In this document: piece by piece, positions 1-8,530 of the stretch
How the letters are laid out: each line of letters opens with the position of its first letter
Position numbering within the stretch: the stretch's first letter is position 1
From: Cladosporium sp. IMV 00045
Lineage: Eukaryota > Ascomycota > Dothideomycetes > Cladosporiales > Cladosporiaceae
Length of the DNA: 12,264 nt
Assembly (NCBI GenBank): GCA_001931905.2
Contig: MSJI02000116.1
Location: forward strand, 1-12,264
Direction of reading: 5' to 3'
The notes under the pieces: generated by a model
Database searches by the model: none
Seen by the model: the letters and a program-made list of their open reading frames with translations, nothing else
What the model was told of the DNA's origin: nothing
Position numbers and translations under genes: made by a program

Positions 1-19
1 GTGCTCGAAGCGGCGTCTT

Positions 20-80
20 GTGCAATCCTTATACACGGAAGAAACCACCTACGCTAACCGCAAACCAATCCTCGATATAG
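20..80 (+). other. Probable 3' part of an intron (acceptor at 80)
   Basis: The reading frame of the gene that follows is closed by a TAG at 78-80. The bases just before the open part, a CTAAC branch-like box at about 53-57 and a TATAG acceptor ending at 80, look like the end of a short fungal intron. A GTGCAA at 20-25 would be a possible donor, giving a 61-nt intron in phase 0, but it is a poor match to GTATGT/GTAAGT and the real donor may lie before the window. The acceptor is fairly well supported; the donor is a guess. Confidence 0.5.
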
Positions 81-743
81 GGCCTCGAAGTATTCATCAA
101 AGAACACACGCTCATGATGACGGACATCCACAATTTATTCGGCGATGGCTCTCCCAAACTACCCTTCCGTCTCCGCCCTCACGAGACGAACACAAACCCC
201 ACCTACCTCCCGGACTCCTTCCTGCTCGCCCTCCAACCCGTCTTCCAAATCCGTCACCCAGCCCTGATGTTCCCATCCTTCCTACGCGCTCAATCCAAAG
301 TCCTCGCAGACCTCCACCCCACCTCCCCCACCATCTCCGCGTGCACGACGCTCCGCTTCTCCCGCCAGCTGTACGACTGGTACGCGTCGCACCCCTCGTC
401 CCAACCGCCCAAAATCATCGACGCCGACGACATCATGAACAACCCCGCGGCCGTCAGCCAGCTGTGCGTCGAAACCGGTCTGGACCCGGACGCCGTGCAG
501 TACGAGTGGGACGTGGCGGAGGAGGAGAAGGATCCGAGGAAAGCGGCTTTTCTGAGCACGATTAATGCTTCGCAGGGGATTAAGAAGGGGTTGGACGCGA
601 GGAGTATTGATGTCGAGAAGGAGAGGGTTAAGTGGACGGAGCAGTGGGGGGAGAGGGATGCGGAGGATATGGCTAGGTTGGTGTATGATGCTATGCCGGA
701 TTATGAGTATTTGTTGAAGAGGAGGGTGAGGGGTGTGCAGTAG
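81..743 (+). CDS. Sulfotransferase-fold P-loop protein, C-terminal exon (partial)
   Basis: This is the 3' exon of a gene that starts outside the window. The frame runs from an apparent splice acceptor at 80 to the TAG at 741-743. The first residues (VFIKEHT, from 90) are the kind of strand that precedes the active region in fungal sulfotransferase-like P-loop NTPases. RHPALMFPS at 252-278 has the R-x-P-x5-S spacing of the 3'-phosphate-binding motif that holds PAPS in sulfotransferases. Further family-like stretches are LYDWY, IDADDIMNNP (about 417-446), GLDPDAVQYEW and the tail DAMPDYEYL. The P-loop itself would lie in the missing 5' exon. Such genes are often labelled only as P-loop hydrolase or branched-chain-aminotransferase-like, and the substrate is unknown. 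The ATG at 114 opens the same frame but is probably internal, because conserved-looking residues precede it. The coding strand is C-rich up to about 520 and G-rich after that. Confidence 0.72.
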   Translation, partial: GLEVFIKEHTLMMTDIHNLFGDGSPKLPFRLRPHETNTNPTYLPDSFLLALQPVFQIRHPALMFPSFLRAQSKVLADLHPTSPTISACTTLRFSRQLYDWYASHPSSQPPKIIDADDIMNNPAAVSQLCVETGLDPDAVQYEWDVAEEEKDPRKAAFLSTINASQGIKKGLDARSIDVEKERVKWTEQWGERDAEDMARLVYDAMPDYEYLLKRRVRGVQ

Positions 744-1378
744 ATTTGGTCACTTGGTGGGTGTTTGGGGGTTTTGAGGTATAGAAATGATGTATGTAGT
801 GCTTCGATATTAGGTTATTCTTCTCATGTTTGTTTGTTTATTGATTTCAGCGCGATGAGTTTAGAAAGATCGAAGTGCTTAGAGTCGTACAATGTCATTT
901 TCCAATGGACGTCCTTCTTTGATCGAAGAAAGAAAAACACAATGTGAAGAACTTGGTCAGTCTTCATATTCTTGTTCTCAAGTCTCGTTTCTGGTTGCTT
1001 CAAACTCTGTTGTCACACGATCTCTTCACTTTGACCGAATGTCTCAGGCTGCACCATAGGCTCGCAAGGCTCGAGCAAGGCACAAGGGCACACTTCACTG
1101 ACCAACGCCACCCAAAGAAAGCTGCGGGGAAGGCGCAGCGAGAGAGATCGTCGTAATCCTGGAGCCTGATACTTGAGCTCTTGTGCTATCACACCTACCG
1201 ACATCATCTTCTCTTCTTTTCTTACTCCTTTCTAGGTACTCTGCTTTACCTACAAGCTCGGCTTCTTTCGTTTATATCAGATTCCTCGCCGTGGAGAAGA
1301 GCAGTTTGTGGCTTGAAAGACAGCGCATCCGACGCCCCTGCCTTCTACCATCGGCTTACGCCAGCGTCGGTGGCAAAG
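744..1378. other. Intergenic region, no gene supported
   Basis: This 635-bp stretch lies between the sulfotransferase-like gene and the UIM gene. It holds only short reading frames (60-70 codons) with no recognisable motif. A pyrimidine-rich stretch at about 1205-1235 (repeated CTT/TCT) fits the core promoter or 5' leader of the downstream gene, as is common in filamentous fungi. No TATA box, tRNA or repeat stands out. Confidence 0.5.
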
Positions 1379-3291
1379 ATGCCTGCTGCGGCGGTCAAAG
1401 GTATGGATACATGTATTTGTCGAGGCGATATGAATGTTTTTCACACACTCAAAGCACGCTCGTCTGGAAATGGCGCTATTCTGAGTGTTCCTTCCCCAAC
1501 AATATCTTTCACACGAAATCGTAGCATGCATACACGCATTGTTGCCCCGAAGCTGACGCCCCACATCCAGGCATCATCATCTCCATCTCCATCATCACAG
1601 CCCTGGGAGTAGCTGTCCTCGAAAACCCACAGGTCCAGCAATGGCTGGATCAGCAACGCCGCTACCTCGCTGAACTCCTCCGCACGCTAGGCCCCGACCT
1701 AGACCCGCAGTCTCGTCGCGAGGCTGAAGCCTTCGCCTTCGAAGGCCGCACGCCTAGCAATGATGAAGCCATCCGCCGGGAAGCAGACGCGAGTCGCGAT
1801 GCTGCAGCCGTAGCGACCGGTAGGAGTACGCTCTCTCCTTCGAGTACTGTCAGGAGGATACCAGTGCGAGGGCCTGGTGACGAAGATGCTGCCGAAGAGA
1901 GGAGGCGCTTGGGTAAGGAATATTTGGAAAAAAGGAACAGGGAGATGCTTGAGTTGCAGAACAAGAGGCGTGCTGCCAACGGTGAGGGCGAAGAACCGCC
2001 TTTGTCGCCTACGAGCTTCGATGCCATGGTCGACAAGGAGGGTAAGCTCAGGCTGGAGGAGAAAGAGTTGCCAGCTGTGCCGGTCACAGCACCACAGCAG
2101 GCCACACGTGAGATGCAGCAGGCCGAGAAGCCCGCGATGATCGGCGAGTCTTCTGGCTCCTCTGCCGGTACTAGTGCATGGCAGATGGGTGCTGCTCTGG
2201 CAAACCCCTTCAGCGATGAATTCGAGTTGGAGCGAAGCATGACGCCGAAGCCGCCTGTACCGCCCAAAATCGAGCTGGAGAAGGAGCCCGAGCGTCCAAG
2301 CCAGGCGGTTCAAGAGCAGCAAAACACGGAAACGAGATACGCAGATCTGTCTTACGACGAGCAGATGGCCATCGCTCTGTCTCTGTCGGAATCTGAGAGT
2401 TCAAAGCCTTCTGCAACTGTCCGTCAGAACAACCTAGATGAATCGGACGCCGATCTACGAGCCGCTATCGAGGCCAGCTTGCGAGACATGGATGGTCAAC
2501 AGGCCGCTCATGCTGTTGCGCATGCTGCTCCGGATACGCCTCGCCTGGCTGCTACCCAGCAGCAGCCGTTGGTAGATCTGACTCCAGATCCGCCCATCTC
2601 GACGCCCCAGGAACTACCGCGTGGCGACTGGGGATCGCTTTTCGACCACTCTATCTGGAATGAAGACCAAAGGGCGGCCGATCCACCCGTCAGCGTGCCA
2701 TCGCAGGCGATGACCAATGACGAGGACGACCTTTACAGTGCTACACCGCAACTTACTCGCGCTCGTCTTGCTGTTCACGATTCCGCGCAGAACAACACAC
2801 AAAAGTCGGGCATCACCAGACCCTACGATCCTGTTCACGAGGCTGCATCAGCCTTACAGCAGCAGCCAACGCCGCTCGAAGCCAGCTTCTACTCTGCGCA
2901 GTCGCACTCGACCTCTCCACCTGAAACTCGCACTCTCTCCAATGCATCCTCACCTCAACTCATCGACGTTTCTGAGGCCACAAACCCCCCCGCAGCCGAG
3001 AACACGCCCACCAACCGCTCTCGAGCCTCATCCTTCACATTCGGCCACGCCTCAAACTCCGACGCCTTCGAATCTCTCCCTGCCATTTCTCGCGAACAGA
3101 CCCCTCCACAGCAGGCGCGCAGTGAAACATCCGAGATCGAAGTCATAGACGTCGTGGACGATAGCGACGTCGACATGCTGTCCGAGGAAGGCGACGGCAT
3201 CGCCACGCCGGACAGCTGGACCGAGGTCGGTAGCCAGGATGGTGAGAGTGAGGTCGGTTCTGAGGACGTCCTCCCCGGGCAGAGGCGTTGA
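1379..3291 (+). CDS. Membrane-anchored protein with two ubiquitin-interacting motifs
   Basis: Two exons are proposed, 1379-1400 and 1571-3291, giving 580 residues. The 170-nt intron has donor GTATGG at 1401, branch CTGAC at 1552-1556 and an AG ending at 1570. The join leaves the frame open and gives an N-terminus MPAAAVKG followed by a hydrophobic segment (about residues 8-24, IIISISIITALGVAVL). No in-frame ATG occurs between the acceptor and codon 133, so the small first exon is needed. Next come a charged segment with FAFEGRTPSNDE and repeated Arg/Glu, then an NPF at residue 219 and KPPVPPK at 234-240. Two UIMs follow at about 269-284 (YDEQMAIALSLSESE) and 300-315 (DADLRAAIEASLRDMD); both have the acidic block, central Ala and Ser of the consensus. 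The C-terminal half is low-complexity, Ser/Pro/Gln-rich and ends acidic, with SIM-like cores at 341, 471 and 532. UIMs bind ubiquitin on proteins, so a role in ubiquitin-dependent trafficking or quality control is likely but inferred. I recall similar uncharacterised UIM proteins in Dothideomycetes but could not check. Confidence 0.82.
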
Positions 3292-3577
3292 AGTGCGTTT
3301 ATCATGCCTGTTTTGCTACATGCCTTTGGTGAAGATTGTTACTTTTTCCCCCTTTCTTCTTCGGGTTCTCGCTTGGGGTAGGTGGCGGTAGGTGGCGGTG
3401 ACGGCGTTTTGCTTTTGGGAAGCTTTTGGGGCCTGTGACGGCGCTGGACAGTGCGCTGTCGTTCTGAGATACCTTCACACGATCTTTTGGTTGAGATACT
3501 CAACTTCCTCTGTTTACAAGTCTCTCCGGCGTCATGTCAACTCGTGGTCACGACCCTGCGCGTGAAAAAAAGGTGAG

Positions 3578-3602
3578 AAAAAAAAAAAAAAAAAAAAAAA
3601 AA
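3578..3602 (+). repeat. Poly-A tract, 25 nt
   Basis: An uninterrupted run of 25 A follows a shorter 7-A run at 3564-3570. It has no target-site duplication or retroposon body next to it that I can see, so it is most simply a mononucleotide repeat. Its exact length may be uncertain in the assembly. Confidence 0.85.
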
Positions 3603-4604
3603 GCCAAACCGCGGATGTCCGCAATATCAAGACACTGTGAGAGATTGGGGCTAGTGGATCGGGACACTCATCCATGAATACTGCCTGCTGATCAATATTT
3701 AACGGACAGGCAAGGGTGACGTGTGGTAGCTTCAGCCACGTGCTACCTAACGTATCATTGTTGGCGTTGATATCTTCGAAGCGAATCAGGTAAGCACAGT
3801 GCGCTGTTGCCATTAGACTTGAGAATTAGCCAAGGTAGTATTATAGATCTTCACGATACTTGGAAGACACGATTCGAAGGAAGCCCGAGGTAAGTCGACT
3901 TTCTAGGTCCACCTTTTGCCAGAATTCATCCCGCACAGGCCGCGTCCACTTCAAGTCAGCTTACACTCGGTAAATCTGGACTTACTTCAGACCGATACGC
4001 AACGAAGCATGCTATGATCAATACCATCGGCTTCGGCCCCGGCGTCCGCAGTACAGAAATAACAGCCCGTTTGAGATGCCTCCACAACATTCTTTTCCCC
4101 AGACTTTCTCCATACCGCCCAGAAGAAACCCCGCGCCGAGCCCTTGAACAAAAGCTCGACAAGGCGTGGCACATGTATAGCAGATGGCGTGCTCGAAGAT
4201 TACTCTTGCTGGCAGCAAGCCCTACGGTACGTTTATCAGCCTTGTTGTGCCCAGAACGACTGCCTCGACGTTCGCTTCATTGGCTTGTCGGCGAGTTTTC
4301 ATTCGTCACCAACACTTCTGCTTTCGACATGCCGACTAAAGCCAAGGGAGCACTACGATCAGTTCCAAGCGAACGGTTACTACACTACGCCATCACTCCA
4401 GATCTTGGACTGCATACTCCCGGGGTAGAGCGTCGGCCTTGCGTCGCGTCGGGGATTCATACCACGACATCAGTTCCAAGTCATGCACGAGCAGTCCACA
4501 TGATGTGGCACAGGACAGAGGTTTGACCGACGCTGGAGACGTAGATCGGGCTTGGTCGTTGAAACCTCTGCTTTCTGGGCATCACAACTCATGCTCTTGA
4601 AGAG

Positions 4605-4613
4605 TATATATAT
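4605..4613 (+). promoter_or_regulatory. TATA-like box of the MFS transporter gene
   Basis: TATATATAT lies about 60 bp upstream of the ATG at 4672, a spacing usual for a fungal TATA element with a short leader. The leader is pyrimidine-rich and the start context is GTCAACATGG, with A at -3 and G at +4, which supports this ATG. Confidence 0.55.
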
Positions 4614-4671
4614 CGGAGGGTATGTTCTCACCTGTCGATCCCCATCCCTTTTCTCGGGTTGAGTCGTCAAC

Positions 4672-6472
4672 ATGGCAACGACTTACGACGACAACAAGCG
4701 CGATGGCTTCAACGGCCGAGATGACTCTTCAGTCGATGCTCAGATTCCCACCGGGGAGAAGGTCGGTGTTGACCACATCGAAACGGCGGACGTGGTGAAG
4801 GAGGCGACGGCTGGTGTGAAGTTGTCACAAGTCTATGAGAATATGGCACCTATCATTGAGCTCCACTTGCCCGACTGGCGCGCGACGGAGAAAGCGCTGG
4901 TTCGCCGTCTGGACTTGTCTCTGATGCCTACTATCTGGTGAGATTTCCTCTCTTGAATTACTTAGGATCAACAGGCTGATATGTGATCAGGTTACTGTAC
5001 TTCAACAACTACCTCGACCGTACCAACATCGCGCAAGCTCGCCTTGCTCCCACTTCGATCGACGATGCTCTCAACCTGACAGGCGACGATTACAACACCG
5101 CAGTCTCGGTCCTGACCGCAGGTCCGTTCTTGTCTCGCATTGCAAGAGAAGATACGCTCGCTAACCAGACACATCAGGCTACATGATCGCCCAGCTGCCC
5201 TCGAACATGCTCCTCACCCGAGTGAGACCTGGAATCTACCTACCTTGCACCACTCTGATCTGGTCAGGCGTCTCAATCGCCACGGCGTTTACCACTAACG
5301 CGTCCACGCTTTTCACCGTCCGTTTCTTTTTGGGTATCACCGAAGCGCCTCTGTTCCCAGGAGCCGTGTTTCTCATGAGCTGCTGGTATACGCGGAAAGA
5401 GCTCGCGCTCCGTACATCCATCCTTTACTCCGGCTTGCTGGTCGCACAAGCTTTTTCGGGAATCATCGCGGCGGGAATTTTCACGGGGCTCGAAGGTGCT
5501 GGGGGGATGTATGCATGGCAATGGTAGGTCTTCGATGTTGCTGGATCAAATGCCAGTCCGAGAGCTAATGATTCATGCAAATGTAGGCTCTTCATCCTCG
5601 AAGCCCTGATGAGCGTCGTCTGCGGTCTTGCCGCTTTCTTCACCCTTCCTGACTACCCTCATACCAAGACTGGCAGCCAGAGATGGACGATGAACGAAGA
5701 CATGCGTCGACTCTCTGCGGCTCGTATGGTGGCTGATCGGGTCACTGGTAACAAGGGAGAGGGGACCGTTCTGGGAGGCGTGAAACTTTGCTTGGTTGAT
5801 ATCAAAACTTACCTTTTCGTAAGATGAACACCGCGCAACTCGCTCCTGCGTTTTCGATTGCTAACTTCACTCTAGATTGCCCTCAATTTATTCATGACAG
5901 CTTCTTATGGCTTCAATTTTTATTTCCCTACGCTTGTATCCGGTCTTGGTATCGGAGATAACATCACCTCACTCTTGCTGACCGCACCCCCCTTCTTCCT
6001 CGGCGCCTTCGTCTCCTTCATCTTCGCCTGGAACAGCGACCGCGTCCGCGAGCGCGGCTACCACATCTCCTGCGGTCTCGGCATGGCGGCGATCGGGTAC
6101 ATAATCACCCTCGCCTCTTCCGCCACCGCAGCACGCTACTTCTCCGCCTTCCTCTACGCCCCCGGCGCCTTCTCTGCCAACGCCCTCGTCTACTCCTGGG
6201 CCATCTCGTCCCTGTCGAGCACGCCGGAGAAGAGGGCTGCGGCCGGCGCTATTGTCAATATTCTGGGGCATATTGGGAATATTGTGTCTCCGTACTTTTT
6301 TAGACCGGAGGAGCAGCCGATTTATACGACGGCTTTTGCGGTTATGCTCATGTTTGGTGGGTTGGCTTTTGGTGTGGCGATGGGCACGAAGTGGTATTTG
6401 AGGAGGCAGAATGGGAAGTTGAGGAGGGTGGCGGAGGAGGGGGGTGTGGCTTTTAATCCGTATACGGAGTGA
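4672..6472 (+). CDS. MFS transporter, allantoate/nicotinate permease (ACS) type
   Basis: Five exons are read: 4672-4937, 4991-5121, 5178-5523, 5587-5818 and 5876-6472. They give 1572 nt, 523 residues, ending in TGA. The introns are 53, 56, 63 and 57 nt, each with a CTGAT/CTAAC/CTAAT-type branch box; donors are GTGAGA, GTCCGT, GTAGGT and GTAAGA. Each join keeps the frame and restores family residues, for example MPTIW|LLYF, SVLTAG|YM and AWQW|LFILE. A hydrophilic N-terminus of about 80 residues precedes the first helix. Family hallmarks are NYLDRTNIAQARL (about 95-107), SNMLLTRVRPGIYLP, FLGITEAPLFPG, YTRKEL and LPDYPHT. These mark the anion:cation symporter branch that includes yeast Dal5 and Tna1: plasma-membrane uptake of organic anions such as allantoate, nicotinate, biotin or phthalate by proton symport. 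Sequence alone does not give the substrate. About 12 membrane segments are expected. The last exon is C-rich to about 6220, then G/T-rich. Confidence 0.93.
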
Positions 6473-6841
6473 GGGATAGAGATAGGAGTCTGGGTCTGTG
6501 AAGTAGGGGTTTTTGCGGATGACAGGTCTTTAGGGTGATGGAGGGCGTATCGTGGTAGGTTCGCCGCTTGCTGGTTCTTACGATGGCTCGACAACTAGAC
6601 GTCGGTATTCAGTACCCTCACGTTTCTCGACATATTCTCTCTCATTCCAGGAAACTCATATCACGTTATCACACTGGTTTTCATGAACAAGCAGGACGAT
6701 ACAAATTGTTCGCCTCTACAAACGAGGACGATAGTGTTCTTTATCCATTGTAACTTCCCATCGGCTTTTTCGATTGTATGTGAGTTACACACCTTATCTA
6801 CGTAGTGTGCAGGACATTATTGAGTCAATGATTGTGGTTTT
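6473..6841. other. Intergenic region, no gene supported
   Basis: These 369 bp lie between the MFS stop and the first plausible codon of the kinase relic. The only notable frame (6568-6753, 61 codons) shows no recognisable motif. It presumably holds the 3' UTR of the transporter and the former promoter of the kinase gene. No TATA box, RNA gene or repeat was identified. Confidence 0.5.
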
Positions 6842-8441
6842 ATGAGTGCCTGAGGCACGCACACGTCCGCTTCGCTGGGTGAATACCTCACCTGCTACGA
6901 GTACGCTGTCAAGATCATGAGCTGCCTCCATCTCGGCCACAACAAGATGCGCGCTCTTCTGCGTACATACAATGCCTCTCGACTACACGTGGAAATTGCC
7001 ATAGTTGGCTTCATCACCGTGCCAGACTAACATGGCGTCGATCGGCTCTTGGAACTGTAGCAATGCCAGCTTGGATAATGGGTGCTACTCCTACGGATCT
7101 ATCAGGGGATTTCCCGTCCGACGAGTTCTTCTCAGGCTCTCTGACAGCCGCTCAAGGTCACCAAATCGTACGCAAGAGAAAGAGTCATCGAGCGCTGATC
7201 ATCAAGATACAAGAGACGGAGCAGCTTTTACGAGTATTGAGACCTTTGTGACCTTTCTTCAATCTGCCGAGATACCTGGACATATGATACTCGTAGGTGA
7301 CAGGGAAGACATCAGTTCAGGGTCTCAATTTGTCGTACATAAGCAACGGATGGTTTGACATCGCGTGAAAGAGTTTTCTACGACAGAGGTTGCGGTGAAG
7401 CAACCAAAATTCTTCCTGCATCATGCGAAGAGGCTGGAGCTGGCAAATGTCGACAATAGGGAGCACATTCACAACGTGGAGCTCGAAATTAGAGCACTGA
7501 CGCATCCCAGTCTTCGCAAGCATCCTTGCATTTCCCGTTGATTCGCATGGGCGTTCAATCCAGATAGCTGGCACAGTCCTCCAGTACTGTTGATGGAGTT
7601 GGCAAAAGCGAACTTGTGGCAAGTTATACGAGAAACCGAACTGCACGGGACAGCTAAGTGGCAGCTTTGCCTCGACATTTGCATTGGTCTCGATGCATTA
7701 CATGACTGCACACCTTCCGGGCTGGTTCACGGCGATCTGAAACCACAGAATGTCCTCATTTTCGAACGTGGCAATAGACTGATTGCGAAGCTAGCTGACT
7801 TCGGCTTCTCGATTGATAGCGATGTTCCCAATGTTGGTGTCAGACTAGGCGGAACTCCTGGATGGTTGGCGCCGGAGGTGAGCCGGGGCGATCGGCTCAA
7901 TCCCCAAGGTCTATTCGCTGCCGACATTTATTCTTGTGGTCTTGTGGTTTGGAGCATTGTTTTTTCAAGAGTTGATCCGCCTTTTCGTACGGATACCCAG
8001 GAACTTCTCAAAGCTGCAGCCAGATTACACCTATTGCACCCAGAGGAGCCTCCAGTACGCATGGCGACATATGTTGAAGCTTTGCAGGAGTTACTACGAG
8101 AGGATGCTTCTTTTAAGAACTCAGCAAATTGGAAGACTTTTCGGCGTACAAGGATCTTAGTTGGGTTGTGATATACCTGTGCAGCTGCTAGAACGCGGCA
8201 CGTTTTGTCTTGCTGTAGCAGCCACTTCCCCGGATATGCGTATTTGGGCAATGCGACGCACTCGGAGGGTGCAACACGGAGCAACCTGGGCGATTCCTGA
8301 GAATGTGACGCATTTCAGGGAAGCATAAATGCGTCGGACGAAAAAGAGGATTTCGTGAGCATGATATTTGAAAGCGAGAGTGATGGCATTATCGCAGCTA
8401 GCAGGAAATCAAATCCGAAAGTAGAGAAGCCGAAGTTCTGA
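6842..8441 (+). pseudogene. Decayed protein-kinase gene with intact catalytic motifs
   Basis: The kinase domain reads in one frame from about 7245 to 8168. It contains a glycine-loop-like segment (ISSGSQFVVHK, near 7305-7337), VAVK with the ATP-binding Lys at 7398-7400, a helix-C-like ELEIRAL, the catalytic loop HGDLKPQN (7728-7751; Gly in place of the Arg of HRD), DFG (7797-7805), APE (7869-7877) and DIYSCGLVVW. TGA codons break this frame at 7356 and 7539, the second inside a conserved-looking RxFAWAF stretch, so an intron does not explain it. TGA recurs at 8169 and 8298 before the frame ends at 8441. Upstream, coding-like sequence sits in another frame (7021-7248: FPSDEFFSGSLTAAQGHQ), implying a frameshift near 7230-7250. 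A third frame (6842-7030) has a TGA at codon 4 and a coding-like EYLTCYEYAVKIMSCL. Near 8145 another frame continues as YKDLSWVV, suggesting a further shift. Both outer limits are approximate. The subfamily resembles orphan fungal Ser/Thr kinases with HGDLKP loops; the substrate is unknown. Sequencing error or recoding remain alternatives. Confidence 0.75.
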
Positions 8442-8530
8442 TCCGCTTTCCCTACATTGACGTCAGGCTAGGTAGTATCGCTCGCCTAATACAGCGCTCA
8501 ACTTCTCGTAAGGTATTCATGATCTCTCCG

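Larger units (their letters stand above)
3292..4671. other. Intergenic region, no gene supported
   Basis: This 1.38-kb stretch holds the 3' end of the UIM gene, a two-copy 10-bp tandem repeat (GGTAGGTGGC, 3377-3396), a 25-nt A tract and the promoter of the MFS transporter. Reading frames such as 4014-4526 (+), 4144-4428 (+) and 3532-3813 (-) exist, but none shows a family motif or a convincing splice structure. A small unrecognised gene, for example around 4144-4428 where several Cys and Trp codons cluster, cannot be excluded. Confidence 0.5.

Noticed and set aside
3578..3602. Poly-A tract as the tail of a retroposed element
   Set aside because: No element body or target-site duplication was found on either side.
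3532..3813. 93-codon minus-strand frame containing a Phe run
   Set aside because: The Phe run is just the poly-A tract read backwards; the rest has no recognisable domain.
4430..4480. Possible reverse-strand tRNA T-arm (GGGATTCATACC)
   Set aside because: The loop lacks the TTCGA/TTCAA core and no acceptor, D or anticodon stems could be paired around it.
4014..4526. 170-codon reading frame upstream of the MFS gene
   Set aside because: No family motif, no supporting splice pattern and it overlaps an equally long frame in another register; more likely chance opening in GC-rich promoter DNA.
7352..7385. Intron removing the TGA at 7356
   Set aside because: The only GT..AG interval that fits is about 33-34 nt, too short for a fungal intron and with no branch box.
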